Assembly: GCF_018614135.1 (NCBI RefSeq)
Contig: NZ_JAGGOW010000098.1
Location: 1-35,212 of the forward strand
Direction of reading: 5' to 3'
From: Streptomyces sp. ISL-66
Lineage (GTDB): Bacteria > Actinomycetota > Actinomycetes > Streptomycetales > Streptomycetaceae
Length of the DNA: 35,212 nucleotides
This document shows positions 8,016 through 16,364 of the stretch, piece by piece. Each line of letters opens with the position of its first letter. Position 1 is the stretch's first letter. Under the pieces are notes generated by a model. It had not been told where the DNA came from, made no database searches, and saw only the letters and a list, made by a program, of their open reading frames with translations. The position numbers and the translations under genes are program-made.

Positions 8016-8602
8016 CGCGGCCCGGTCTCCTCGGTACGTGGCACGGCCTGAGCGTTCTAGCCGAGCGCGACGACCCGGGCGCCGAGCTCGCCGCGCGGAT
8101 CCCGCCGGCCCATGACCAGCGACCAGCTGGGGTGCAGCAGCGCGCCGAACCGGCAGGGGCGGCCGCGAACACCGGGCAGTCCCGGGCCGGGTACCGCCGG
8201 CGCGAGCCGGGGGTACCGCGGCGGACGGGAGTCGGGCCGGCGCCGGAACGGTGCCCGCCCGCGGCGGCGTTTGCCGGGCCAGAGCGAGGGGCTCCCCCGG
8301 TGCCCCGCCCGGAGCAGCCGCCAAGGCACCCCCGGGCCGTATGCCGAGGGAACTGGCCGGAGATGTGGATCCGTTCAGGTCGGTGCCTGCCGGGTGACGT
8401 GCGGACCTGTCCAGCGTTGTTCCCGGCATGGACGGACGTTGGAACTGCTGGACGTGCTGCTCGACGGAGTCCACCGAGACGCGCCTGAAGCTGATCAGCT
8501 CGGACGAGGCGAGGGCGATCACGGTGCTCCTCGGGCAGGGCCATGCCGACCACTGCAGTACACGCCCGGGGCTGCCAGCTCGGCCTGGCATGATCTACGG
8601 TC
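8016..8602. other. Stretch with no confident gene
   Basis: A minus-strand reading ending at TAG 8057 gives the protein-like end FGALLHPSWSLVMGRRDPRG then ELGARVVALG, which could be the C-terminus of a lost gene. The opposite strand in the same place also reads plausibly (GLSVLAERDDPGAELAARIP), so neither is safe. The rest is GC-rich sequence without a recognisable domain. Confidence 0.3.
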
Positions 8603-9358
8603 ATGGGAGATTGGTTTCTGCAGGCAGGTCACGGGGTGCGGTTCGAATGGGGCCCTGCTGGTGCGGCTCTTCTCGCGAAGGACGCTGCCTGTCTTGTCGT
8701 CGTCGATGTGCTGTCGTTCACTACGTCGGTGACGGTCGCGGTGGAGTCGGGGACTCGGGTGTACCCCTATCGCTGGCGTAATGAGACCGCAGCGGTATTC
8801 GCCGACCAGGTGGGTGCCAGCCTGGCCGTAGGGCGGAGCAAGGCCACCGAGGCATCACCGTGGTCGCTGTCACCGGCTGCGTTGCGACGTGCCCCCTTGA
8901 CTCCTCGCCTGGTTCTCCCCTCGCCCAACGGATCCACCATCGCCGCAGCAGCCGGGGAGTCGACCGTGGTCGCTGGATCACTGCGGAACGCGACCGCTGT
9001 CGGCCGATGGCTGGCTGACCGAGGCTATGGAACGGCTGAACGGCCTGTCGTGGTGATTGCCTCGGGCGAACGTTGGCCCGACGGCAGCCTCAGGCCTGCG
9101 CTTGAAGATCTGCTCGGCGCCGGAGCTGTGATCGCCGCGCTGCGCCGATGCGGCCGCGACCAGCTCTCGCCGGAGGCAGCCATGGCGGCCTCGGCCTTTG
9201 AGGGGGCGGAGAACGTCAATGTAGCTGTCGCGGGCTGCGCCTCGGGACGCGAACTCATCGAGTGGGGCTATGCCGACGACATCGCTATCGCGACGGAACT
9301 GGATGCCTGCGAAATCGTCCCCGTTCTCACTGGCGGCGCGTTCACTGTGCCGGAATAG
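8603..9358 (+). CDS. ComB family 2-phosphosulfolactate phosphatase-like protein
   Basis: The 251-residue product shows the ComB pattern: an early VVVDVLSFTTSV with the Asp expected in metal binding, VYPYRWRNETA, LVLPSPNGSTIAAA, VAGSLRNATAVGRWL, VVVIASGERWPDGSLRPALE and EDLLGAGAVI. ComB releases phosphate from 2-phosphosulfolactate in coenzyme M synthesis in archaea. Actinobacteria do not normally make coenzyme M, so the true substrate is unknown. No neighbour belongs to that pathway. ATG 8603 has only a weak ribosome site. The gene looks intact and single. Confidence 0.85.
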   Translation: MGDWFLQAGHGVRFEWGPAGAALLAKDAACLVVVDVLSFTTSVTVAVESGTRVYPYRWRNETAAVFADQVGASLAVGRSKATEASPWSLSPAALRRAPLTPRLVLPSPNGSTIAAAAGESTVVAGSLRNATAVGRWLADRGYGTAERPVVVIASGERWPDGSLRPALEDLLGAGAVIAALRRCGRDQLSPEAAMAASAFEGAENVNVAVAGCASGRELIEWGYADDIAIATELDACEIVPVLTGGAFTVPE

Positions 9359-9480
9359 GTGGGTCTAGGAGGCGCAGCCTCCTGGGCCATGCCGCTTCCG
9401 CGCCGCTGTACGTCATGGCCGTCCGCGTACGGCGGCTCTGTCCCGGCTTCTGGGCCACGCCCACCGCCACGCTGTCCACC

Positions 9481-10344
9481 GTGCGCTCGACCGTCTCCGT
9501 CCCGACCGGGGCGGCCACCAGCCGTACCTACATGCGCGCCAGCGACGGCACGGTCCTTGTCTCCGATAGCGCCACCACCACCGTGCACGGCCAGCGGGCC
9601 ACGCACGGCGGCACCCCCGGTGTCACCGCGTCGCAGACGACGTACGCCTACGACCACACCGGGCGCCTCACCCAGGTGCAGGACACCAACACGTCCGCGG
9701 TCTGCACCACACGCAGCTACACCTTCGACAACCCGCACACCGGACAGGCAACAACCCGATACGGCTGGGTGGGCGGCAAGCAACGCTCCAGCGAGACCCT
9801 CACCGGCCTCACCCTCATGGGCATGCGCCTCTACGACCCCGCAGCCGGCCGCTTCCTCTCCGTGGACCCCATCCGCGGCGGCAATGCCAACGCCTACGAC
9901 TACATCCAGGCGGACCCCCTCAACCAGTACGACCCGGACGGCAAGATCTGCTGGTCCTGCGGCTTCAAGGCAGTGGGCCGCGCCTCCTGGAAATACAAGT
10001 GGGACATCGCCCTGACCGCGGCCAACTTCATCCCTGTCGCGGCTCCCGCGGTGTGGGCCTACCGCGCCTACCGCATCGTCAAGGTCGCCCGTGTCGCGAG
10101 GGGCATGGGTGGTGGCATCCGCGCCAGCCGTGCCACGTCGTGGCCGGCAGGGCGCGCGTTGGTCGGTCGCGGCTCCAGGAGTTTCGGGCAAGGCCTGGGC
10201 CGGATATCCCGCAACGGCCTGAGACAGTGGCGGCGCCCCCAGATGAAGGCGGACGGCTTCCGAAAGCCAAACTTCCAGTACCGCAGTTCAGCGAAGGTTA
10301 AGTGGAAGAACAACTACCACGTCTATCACCGCCGCTGGTGGTGA
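9481..10344 (+). CDS. Truncated RHS-repeat protein with C-terminal toxin-like domain
   Basis: The frame carries a YD repeat (TTYAYDHTGRLTQVQDT) and then jumps to the RHS-associated core GKQRSSETLTGLTLMGMRLY, DPAAGRFLSVDPIRGGNANA and YDYIQADPLNQYDPDGK. Complete RHS proteins exceed 1000 residues; here only about 280 remain, and no signal peptide or start is convincing. The repeat region appears deleted right after SYTFD. After the core comes a hydrophobic linker (DIALTAANFIPVAAPAVWAY) and a strongly basic, aromatic tail ending KNNYHVYHRRWW. Variable basic C-termini after the RHS core are usually toxins in polymorphic toxin systems. The family of this one is unknown to me. An acidic gene follows 26 bases downstream, as expected for an immunity protein. 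Confidence 0.7.
   Translation: MRSTVSVPTGAATSRTYMRASDGTVLVSDSATTTVHGQRATHGGTPGVTASQTTYAYDHTGRLTQVQDTNTSAVCTTRSYTFDNPHTGQATTRYGWVGGKQRSSETLTGLTLMGMRLYDPAAGRFLSVDPIRGGNANAYDYIQADPLNQYDPDGKICWSCGFKAVGRASWKYKWDIALTAANFIPVAAPAVWAYRAYRIVKVARVARGMGGGIRASRATSWPAGRALVGRGSRSFGQGLGRISRNGLRQWRRPQMKADGFRKPNFQYRSSAKVKWKNNYHVYHRRWW
9729..9997 (+). repeat. Direct repeat copy 1: RHS core block
   Basis: This block is near-identical at DNA level to 26707-26978, in the same orientation 17 kb away. The visible length difference is three extra C in copy 2 (CGATAC versus CCCCGATAC), which keeps frame. Both copies diverge completely after the shared TGGAA-TACA. Confidence 0.9.
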
Positions 10345-10370
10345 GCAGGCCCCATGAGGAAGGCACACAC

Positions 10371-10697
10371 ATGAGCCGCGAACACTCGGCTCTGGACGGG
10401 CTGCTCGGCCTCGGCCGGGACGCCGAAGGCCGCGAGTTCTACCTGCGCGTCGCCGCCGGTGAGCTCACGTACGACCGCGGAGCGGAAGTCACGGACTACA
10501 TCCAGGTCTACCTCTTCCAGACGGCCACACCGGCCCGGCCCGCGGACGCCAACGACATGTTCGAGACCGACGGGCTGGACGAGCTCGCCGCCGAGCTCCG
10601 CAACGGCATGCTCGACTGGTACGGCGAGAGGCTCGAGTTCCGCACACCCACTCCTGAGGAGCGCGAGCTGATCCGCAGCGCAACGGGCTGGACATAG
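10371..10697 (+). CDS. Candidate immunity protein for the RHS toxin tail
   Basis: The 108-residue acidic product starts at ATG 10371, 8 bases after AGGAAGG, and begins 26 bases after the RHS stop. It contains DGLLGLGRDAEGREFYLRVA, VTDYIQVYLFQTATPARPAD and GLDELAAELRNGMLDW. No signal peptide or membrane helix is present, so it is cytosolic. Position directly behind a toxin-like RHS C-terminus, small size and acidity against a basic partner are the usual signs of a cognate immunity protein. I do not recognise a specific immunity family. A strong terminator follows 20 bases after the stop, so the pair forms one transcription unit. Confidence 0.65.
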   Translation: MSREHSALDGLLGLGRDAEGREFYLRVAAGELTYDRGAEVTDYIQVYLFQTATPARPADANDMFETDGLDELAAELRNGMLDWYGERLEFRTPTPEERELIRSATGWT

Positions 10698-10716
10698 CAC
10701 CCCAGTCACAGCAAGA

Positions 10717-10749
10717 CAGTGGCCCCGGCACCCAAGGCCGGGGCCACTG
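10717..10749 (+). terminator. Terminator after the RHS toxin-immunity pair
   Basis: CAGTGGCCCCGGC (10717-10729) pairs perfectly with GCCGGGGCCACTG (10737-10749) around a 7-base loop, 20 bases after the immunity stop. Confidence 0.8.
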
Positions 10750-10763
10750 GCGTTGTGGTGGAA

Positions 10764-11352
10764 GGGTCTGTCAATCGAACGGCTCAGACAAGATTTTCGT
10801 AGCCTGTGATCGGGTGGTCGGGAGGCGTGACAGACCGTCAGTGTGGGTGCAGGATGGCGGGCGTATGACGTCGCGTTGGAGACTCTGCTGCCGGCGGGTC
10901 GAGGAAGTGCAGGCCGGCATGGACTGATCCGGATCATGGCAGCCGTTGCGGACCACCAGGCGTCGCCCCATCTCGTCCCGCTCGTGGGCCAACTCGGCGA
11001 TATAGGCGTTAACCTCTGCTTCCAGAGCGGCGGCCAGCATCCGCCTTGCGCCCTCCCGGACGATCTCGTCCAGCAGGGAGCCGTCTCGCGTGGTGCCGTC
11101 CTCGTTGACTGCGGTGAGCACAGGGCGCGCCTTTCCGGCCGACGCCCGCAACGTCGGCCTTGCCCGGTGACCTATCGTCACACTTCCGTACAGCAACGGC
11201 CCCACCGAGGGATCAACACCAAGACCAAGAGAATGGCCCGTCAGATGCACCGACGAGCAGGCTTCACCCTGCTCCGCCACCGCATCCTCCTCGGATAGCG
11301 CCACTCGGCGTTACCACCGAATGTGAGACAGAGCCGTTCGATTGACAGACCC
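10764..11352. mobile_element. Internally deleted IS256-family element with intact terminal repeats
   Basis: The ends are a perfect 22-bp inverted repeat: GGGTCTGTCAATCGAACGGC... at 10764-10785 and its reverse complement at 11331-11352. Between them lies only the N-terminal part of an IS256/Mutator transposase on the minus strand, so the 589-bp unit is a non-autonomous derivative. No convincing 8-9 bp target duplication is visible (left flank ...TGGTGGAA, right flank GTACACGG...). It truncates a minus-strand membrane protein gene on its right side. Confidence 0.8.
10940..11121 (-). pseudogene. IS256-family transposase, N-terminal fragment
   Basis: From GTG 11121 the frame reads LTAVNEDGTTRDGSLLDEIV, REGARRMLAAALEAEVNAYI, AELAHERDEMGRRLVVRNG, the conserved start of Streptomyces IS256 (Mutator-type) DDE transposases. 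Similarity stops after RNGCH, where family members continue with the catalytic region. All catalytic Asp/Glu residues are gone. Confidence 0.85.
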
Positions 11353-11610
11353 GTACACGGTGGTTCCGACGCTCCGGCTGGTGCTCCCGGCATCCGAGGC
11401 CGGCGCGATCCGGGTCTCCTCAATACGGGTCACCACGCCCCGCGCAGTAGTGACCTCCCTCGGCAGGAACCGGACGCGTCGGATCTTGAGGGAGGCGACG
11501 ATGCCGATGACCGACCGCGCGGCGGTGAAGACCGATGCGAAGAGCAAGAGGATCTGGGAAGCAGACACAGGGTCGTCTCGATTCTGGAGCCGAAGAACTC
11601 CTGACAGCAT
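11353..11610 (-). pseudogene. Membrane protein (DUF3592-like) N-terminal fragment cut by the IS256 derivative
   Basis: On the minus strand SASQILLLFASVFTAARSVI then GIVASLKIRRVRFLPREVTT and ARGVVTRIEETRI run up to the edge of the IS element. A membrane helix followed by a beta-strand region with a GxVxxIEE pattern and Ser/Thr-rich loop is typical of DUF3592-like small membrane proteins. The rest is missing on the far side of the element. Start near ATG 11610 is uncertain. Confidence 0.4.
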
Positions 11611-11840
11611 GCCAGTGCGGCGATCCCCCCTTACGGCAGGCGCGTGGCCGGTACGGCCCTCAGCGCAGCCCCGCCGACGGTCTCCTCCCGGAGGAGGAGG
11701 CCGGACCGGGCCCCAGGTCCCGGACCAGGGGGTGGACAGGACCGGGGTCCTCGTGCCCTTGGGCGATGTGCCGTACCAGGGCGGGTTCCTAGCCTCGGGG
11801 CATGCGATCACACGAAGCGGACGATGCTCAAGGAGACCCC

Positions 11841-13412
11841 GTGACCACTGTCAGCCCCGCCGCACGCCGCGCCTTGGCCGTGGGCCTCACCCTCGCCGCC
11901 TGCCTCACGTCCACCCCCGTCCTGGCCACGGCCGCCGAGACCCCCACCCAGGACAGCTCCGGGGCCGGACTGGACCGGTACTACCACCAGCACCTCGGCT
12001 GGGGCAGCTGCATCAAGGGCCCCGACGACACCACGGGCCGCGATCTGGAGCAGGCAGGCGTGCAGTGCGCGGACGTGACCGTGCCCCTGGACTACGCCGA
12101 CCCCCGGGGGGGCACGATCACCGTGGCGATCTCCCGGCTCAAGGCCACCGACACCCGCCACCGCATCGGCGCGATCCTCCTCAACAACGGCGGTCCGGGC
12201 GGTCCCGCGCTCCAGTCCCCGCCGCAGGCCCGTGCGTCGATGAAGGAGGTCGGCGCGCGCTACGACATCGTCGGCTTCGACCCGCGCTTCATCGGGCGCA
12301 GCACCGCGCTGGACTGCGGCTTGCCCGTCGGCATGACCTGGCTGTCCGCCGGCACCGGCCGGGCGGGCTTCGACCGCCAGGTCGCCCTGCAGAAGAGCCT
12401 GGCCGACAAGTGCCGGGCCACCGACGCCGCGGTGCTCCCGCACATCACCACCCGCAACACGGCCCGCGACATGGACGTCATCCGCGGCACGCTCGGCGAG
12501 CGGAAGATCTCTTTCCTGGGCTACTCGTACGGCACCTACCTGGGCACGGTCTACACGCAGATGTTCCCCGGCCGCCACGACCGGATGGTGCTGGACGGGG
12601 CGATCAACCCGAGCGACTACCGCCCCCGGCTGCTGAAGGGCACCGAGCGCGAGAACGAGAAGGCGCTGTCCGACTGGGCCGCCTGGGCCGCGGAGCACCA
12701 CGACACCTACGGCCTCGGCCGCAGCCGCTCCGAGGTCCTCGCCGCCGTCGACCGCATCGTCGCGGCGGCCGCGCGCGGTCCGCTGACCATCGGCGTCGGC
12801 GCCGATGCCTTCCGGATCGACGACAGCCAGGTGCCGCTCCTCCTCTTCTCGGGCATCGCGGACGACACCGCCCCGGCGCGGGCGTCGTTCGGCGAGCTGG
12901 TTTCCGTACTGGCCAAAGCCGCGGAGGGCCGGCCGACGACGGTGCCGCCGATGCTCGTCCCGGAGCTCCGGTACGTGCTACGCGGTGAGGGCGAGCCCAC
13001 CGGCGCGCAGTCCGCCGTCATCTGCGGGGACGTAGCCGCCGCGCGCGATCCCGAGCTCTACTGGCGGGACATCGAGCGCAACCGCATCGCGCACCCGCTG
13101 TTCGGCGCTCTGACCAACAACATCAACCCGTGCGCCTTCTGGGACTCGCCGCGCGAAGAGCCCACCCGGGTGCGGCGCGATGCCCCTGCACTGATCGTCG
13201 CCGCCACCGGTGACCCGCGTACGACGTACAAGGGAAGCGTCGAACTGCACAAACAGCTGCCGAGCTCCAGGCTGGTCACCCTCGAGGGCGCCAACCGGCA
13301 CGCCATCTTCGGGCGCTACGGCAACGCGTGCGTGGACGACCAGGTCAACCGGTACCTGGCCACCGGCAAGCTGCCGGCGAGGGACCGGACCTGCGTCAAG
13401 CAGGCGGGGTAG
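11841..13412 (+). CDS. Secreted alpha/beta-hydrolase, S33 family (tripeptidyl aminopeptidase-like)
   Basis: GTG 11841 follows AAGGAG by 5 bases and opens a Sec signal (RRALAVGLTLAACLTSTPVL, ATAAE). The 523-residue product has the SCIKGPDD/VTVPLDYADPRGGTITVAIS start of secreted S33 peptidases, the oxyanion LLNNGGPGGPA, the nucleophile elbow GYSYG (Ser229), the Asp in AATGDPR (Asp458) and the His in GANRHAIFG (His487). The end CVDDQVNRYLATGKLP is the TAP-like C-terminal domain. Related Streptomyces enzymes remove N-terminal tripeptides or act on other small substrates outside the cell. Length is usual for the family and the gene appears intact and monocistronic. Confidence 0.92.
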   Translation: MTTVSPAARRALAVGLTLAACLTSTPVLATAAETPTQDSSGAGLDRYYHQHLGWGSCIKGPDDTTGRDLEQAGVQCADVTVPLDYADPRGGTITVAISRLKATDTRHRIGAILLNNGGPGGPALQSPPQARASMKEVGARYDIVGFDPRFIGRSTALDCGLPVGMTWLSAGTGRAGFDRQVALQKSLADKCRATDAAVLPHITTRNTARDMDVIRGTLGERKISFLGYSYGTYLGTVYTQMFPGRHDRMVLDGAINPSDYRPRLLKGTERENEKALSDWAAWAAEHHDTYGLGRSRSEVLAAVDRIVAAAARGPLTIGVGADAFRIDDSQVPLLLFSGIADDTAPARASFGELVSVLAKAAEGRPTTVPPMLVPELRYVLRGEGEPTGAQSAVICGDVAAARDPELYWRDIERNRIAHPLFGALTNNINPCAFWDSPREEPTRVRRDAPALIVAATGDPRTTYKGSVELHKQLPSSRLVTLEGANRHAIFGRYGNACVDDQVNRYLATGKLPARDRTCVKQAG

Positions 13413-13423
13413 CGGCCCGCGGT

Positions 13424-13555
13424 TCACGTTTCGAGTGCGCGGGCCAGCAGCATTCTGCGGTTGTTCGTCGCGGTCTTGGCGAACACCGACTTGAGGTGGT
13501 CCTGCACGGTGTGCTCGGAGACGAACATCTGGCGGGCCACCGTGTGGCTGTCCCG
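13424..13555 (-). pseudogene. LuxR-type HTH C-terminal fragment
   Basis: The minus strand reads DSHTVARQMFVSEHTVQDHL then KSVFAKTATNNRRMLLARAL before a TGA at 13424-13426, the recognition half of a LuxR/NarL HTH. The upstream part of the gene is absent: beyond 13560 the frame has no LuxR features. It converges on the S33 peptidase stop with a 11-bp gap. Confidence 0.75.
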
Positions 13556-13637
13556 CCCTTCACCAGATGGCTGTCACCGAGGAGATCCAGCGAGACGCTC
13601 TCGCGTCGCCCTGACTAGATTCTGAAGTCAGATCGGC

Positions 13638-13672
13638 CCCGCCGAGCCTCATGGATCCGCAGGCTCGGCGGG
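13638..13672. terminator. Stem-loop, 12-bp perfect stem
   Basis: CCCGCCGAGCCT (13638-13649) pairs with AGGCTCGGCGGG (13661-13672). It lies between the LuxR fragment and the DUF6262-like gene; served gene uncertain. Confidence 0.6.
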
Positions 13673-13738
13673 ACCGTTCTGCAGGGTCGAGCCCCCTCAG
13701 GACTCGATGATGCTGTTGAGGAACATGACGGTTCCGCC

Positions 13739-14083
13739 ATGGACGCCGTCCTCACCGAAGCTGCTGCCGTCGGCCGCCGCGCCACGGTCACCGCGGTCGA
13801 GCGACGCCTCGGCGTCACCCACGCCACCTTCTACCGCCACCACCAGGAGCTGATCACCAACTGCTTCCAGCCCCGCGCGACGCCCGCCCGGCAACAGCAA
13901 GACCCACCCCCGGCTACCGGCGAGCGGGCCCAGGACGACCTGCGGCGGCTGCGTCAGGAGAACTCCGACCCGCGCCAGACCCTGCACCAGTACGAAGAGG
14001 CCATCCGCCGACTCACCCCTCGAAAACGACTCCCTCGGCACGGACGCCCGCATCATCCCCCTATGCCCCCAGGGCTCTCGACC
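13739..14083 (+). pseudogene. DUF6262-like mobile-element accessory protein, frameshifted
   Basis: From ATG 13739: MDAVLTEAAAVGRRATVTAV, ERRLGVTHATFYRHHQELIT (an HTH), then a Gln/Pro linker and DDLRRLRQENSDPRQTLHQY, EEAIRRLT, a coiled coil. This matches the small HTH-plus-coiled-coil proteins (DUF6262 type) that accompany Tn554-like integrases. At a CCCC run (14016-14019) the frame is lost: RLTPRKR replaces the expected RLTLEND, which continues in the next frame as LENDSLGTDARIIPL. One C too many explains it. The matching integrase may be the fragment at 25035. Confidence 0.55.
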
Positions 14084-14386
14084 CAGCTCTGGGCCCCAAC
14101 GGCGCCTCGCTCCATATCTGGCGTCCTCCGAGCGAACCGTTTCGGGGCTGGACGTACGTCAGCAGCCAGCAGGCGTGCGAGAGGGAGAACTGCGCGGCGA
14201 AGGCGGAGGTCCGCTCCTCGGGCGGCGCCGAGCGCCTGATGAGGTGATTTGTCGGGCTCAGGGCCATCGAGCACGCTGCCCCAACGCAGCCCACCTCACG
14301 AGCAGTGCGGGACATCGCCCCCCGTTTGTGAGAAGCCCTGGCGGTTGAGGAAGCGGCCCCCAGGGGCCGACTCGTAGGATGACCGC

Positions 14387-14797
14387 ATGACCGCCGCCGC
14401 CCAGTCGCCGAGCCGCCGCCCTACCGCGCGCGGTCTTGCGCTGCTGGTGCTGGCGGTGCTGGCCGGTGTGCTGGCGATGCACGGCCTAGGCCCTGCGCCG
14501 GTGTCTGCGAAGGCGTCGGCGAGTGCCGCCTCGCACGTCATGGTGACGTCCCCGGACGGGGCCGGCCACGCTGCGGCCGGGGACTGCTCTCACACCGCCG
14601 GCGGAACCGGTCATGCCAATCACGCGGATGCGACGTGTGCGGCGGCCGGCGTCGGCGTCTCATACGCCCCGCCTGCGCTGGCTTCCGCCCTTGACGTCAC
14701 GCCTGCGGTTGTGGCGCGGCCAGCCGGCGCGGCCGGGGCTCCGGAGAGCGGACGGGCTCCGCCCGATCTGGCCGAGTTGCAACTCCTGCGGATATAG
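14387..14797 (+). CDS. DUF6153 family membrane/secreted protein
   Basis: The 136-residue product has one strong hydrophobic segment (GLALLVLAVLAGVLAMHGLG), a His-rich middle (GAGHAAAGDCSHTAGGTGHA, NHADATC) and the conserved end PPDLAELQLLRI, which marks the DUF6153 family of actinobacteria. ATG 14387 has AGGA 9 bases upstream. The two Cys and clustered His could bind metal, and the gene stands at the head of a copper-associated cluster just before a DUF305 lipoprotein; a copper-handling role is inference. An inverted GGCCCC/GGGGCC lies upstream at 14355-14368 but lacks the flanks of a CsoR site. Confidence 0.8.
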   Translation: MTAAAQSPSRRPTARGLALLVLAVLAGVLAMHGLGPAPVSAKASASAASHVMVTSPDGAGHAAAGDCSHTAGGTGHANHADATCAAAGVGVSYAPPALASALDVTPAVVARPAGAAGAPESGRAPPDLAELQLLRI

Positions 14798-14922
14798 AGC
14801 CGCCCGCACGGCACCCCCTTGTCCCGGCCCTGCCGGGTGAAGTAGCGCCGTGCTCCGCTCTGACCTCTTCCGTTTCGGCGCATGCCCGTTTTCAGGGCTG
14901 CGCATCAAGGAGTCGCACCATC

Positions 14923-15546
14923 ATGAACAAGCACTTCATCCGCCGTACGGCCATCGTCATTGCCGCGGGCGCGGCCTCGGTCGTCCTCGTCGCGTGCGGG
15001 TCGAACGACGACACCTCCGCCGGGCACGACGGCCACAGCTCCACGCCATCGGCCGCCTCGTCCGCGCCGGCCTCGCAGGGACAGCACAACCCCGCCGACG
15101 TCGCGTTCGCCAAGGGGATGATTCCCCACCACCGCCAGGCCGTGGAGATGGCCGACCTCGCCCCCACCCGCGCGGAATCCGCAGACGTCAAGACGCTCGC
15201 CACCGAGATCAAGGAGGCCCAGGACCCGGAGATCAAGTCCCTCTCGGGCTGGCTGACCTCCTGGGGTGAGCAGGTACCCGCCGAGGGCGCCATGGACCAC
15301 TCCATGCACGCCGCGGGCGGCATGATGACCGCCGAGGAGATGGACGACCTGAAGAAGGCCTCCGGCAAGGCTTTCGACACCGCCTTCATGGAGATGATGA
15401 TCAAGCATCACGAGGGTGCGGTCGCGATGGCCAAGACGGAGAAGGCCGACGGCGCCTTCCCCGACGCCAAGACGATGGCTGATGCCATCATCACCTCCCA
15501 GACCGCCGAGATCGCCCGGATGAACAGCCTGCTCGGCAAGAGCTGA
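14923..15546 (+). CDS. DUF305 domain lipoprotein
   Basis: ATG 14923 follows AAGGAG. The N-terminus has a signal with a lipobox ending VVLVAC (Cys about residue 25), so the mature protein is membrane-anchored outside the cell. The DUF305 four-helix bundle carries its two conserved metal-site motifs, MIPHHRQAVEMA and MIKHHEGAVAMA, plus a Met/His-rich stretch (MDHSMHAAGGMM). DUF305 proteins are frequent beside copper-efflux genes and several bind copper. It sits 125 bases after DUF6153 and directly upstream of a CsoR-type operator. Intact, 207 residues. Confidence 0.9.
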   Translation: MNKHFIRRTAIVIAAGAASVVLVACGSNDDTSAGHDGHSSTPSAASSAPASQGQHNPADVAFAKGMIPHHRQAVEMADLAPTRAESADVKTLATEIKEAQDPEIKSLSGWLTSWGEQVPAEGAMDHSMHAAGGMMTAEEMDDLKKASGKAFDTAFMEMMIKHHEGAVAMAKTEKADGAFPDAKTMADAIITSQTAEIARMNSLLGKS

Positions 15547-15626
15547 CCACCGTGCGTAGGGGTGTGCCGGGCCTTCGCGGCCCGATACATCCCTTCCGCT
15601 TTTCCACGGGTCTTCACCCCTCGCGT

Positions 15627-15646
15627 AATACCCCTAGGGGGTATAC
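15627..15646 (+). promoter_or_regulatory. CsoR-type copper operator
   Basis: The sequence TAATACCCCTAGGGGGTATA is an almost perfect palindrome (ATACCCC / GGGGTAT). It matches the G/C-tract palindrome known for the Cu(I)-responsive repressor CsoR in actinobacteria. It lies 51-70 bases before the DUF4396 gene start, where a promoter would be. No csoR gene is in the window. Confidence 0.8.
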
Positions 15647-15696
15647 GGTTGGGGTGTGGGTCCGCGGGAGCGGGGTCACACTGGACAGGAATGGGG

Positions 15697-16218
15697 ATGA
15701 CGGTCATGGACCACAGCGCACACCACACCAGCACCGCGCACGGCCACGCCGCACATCAGGTTCACGCCGGGCATCAGATGGGCGCAGTGACCTGGGGAGC
15801 TGCGGCGAAGGCGACGCTGCACTGCCTGACCGGATGTGCGATCGGCGAGATCCTCGGCATGGTCATCGGCACAGCCCTGATGTGGGGCAACGTCCAGACG
15901 ATGATCCTTGCGATCGCGCTGGCGTTCGTCTTCGGCTACTCGTTCACGCTGTTCGCGGTCCGCAAGGCAGGGCTGGACTTCAAGACCGCCGTCAAGGTCG
16001 CGCTGGCCGCCGACACCGTCTCCATCGTGGTGATGGAGCTCGTCGACAACGGCATCATCGCCCTGGTCCCCGGCGCGATGGACGCCCACCTCTCCGACAC
16101 GCTGTTCTGGACTTCGCTGCTCGGCGGATTCGTCATCGCCTTCCTCCTCACGACCCCGGTCAACAAGTGGATGATCGGCCGAGGCAAGGGCCACGCCGTC
16201 GTCCACGCCTACCACTGA
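15697..16218 (+). CDS. DUF4396 domain membrane protein, probable copper-regulated
   Basis: Possible starts are ATG 15691, 15697 and 15706; 15697 is chosen because AGGA ends 6 bases before it. The N-terminus is a His-rich tail (MDHSAHHTSTAHGHAAHQVH). Then come about four membrane helices: a helix containing CLTGCAIGEILGMVIGTALM, MILAIALAFVFGYSFTLFAV, VALAADTVSIVVMELVDNGI and LGGFVIAFLLTTPVNKWMI. This is the DUF4396 layout. The cytosolic or outer His tail and the Cys-x3-Cys in helix 1 could bind metal. The CsoR-type operator just upstream suggests induction by copper. A terminator follows the gene. Confidence 0.85.
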   Translation: MTVMDHSAHHTSTAHGHAAHQVHAGHQMGAVTWGAAAKATLHCLTGCAIGEILGMVIGTALMWGNVQTMILAIALAFVFGYSFTLFAVRKAGLDFKTAVKVALAADTVSIVVMELVDNGIIALVPGAMDAHLSDTLFWTSLLGGFVIAFLLTTPVNKWMIGRGKGHAVVHAYH

Positions 16219-16236
16219 CCACAACCGCTCGGCACT

Positions 16237-16272
16237 GCGCCCGGCCGCACCCGTGAAGGTGCGGCCGGGCGC
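16237..16272 (+). terminator. Terminator after the DUF4396 gene
   Basis: GCGCCCGGCCGCACC (16237-16251) pairs perfectly with GGTGCGGCCGGGCGC (16258-16272), 6-base loop, 18 bases past the stop. Confidence 0.8.
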
Positions 16273-16364
16273 GTTCGCGTAGGGGGGCGTTAGCTGGAGG
16301 TACCGGGGGTTTCGATGGCGGCCGCCCCGGATCCGCCGGCCTCCCGGGGAACGGAGGCACCCTG

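Noticed and set aside
8603..9358. ComB homologue as evidence of coenzyme M synthesis
   Set aside because: No other gene of that pathway is present and the host is actinobacterial; only the family call is kept.
11342..12988. 548-codon plus-strand frame across the S33 peptidase
   Set aside because: Arg/Pro/His-rich out-of-frame reading of the peptidase; the real frame has signal peptide and catalytic triad.
14355..14368. GGCCCC/GGGGCC dyad upstream of DUF6153 as a second CsoR site
   Set aside because: It lacks the AT flanks of the clear site at 15627-15646.
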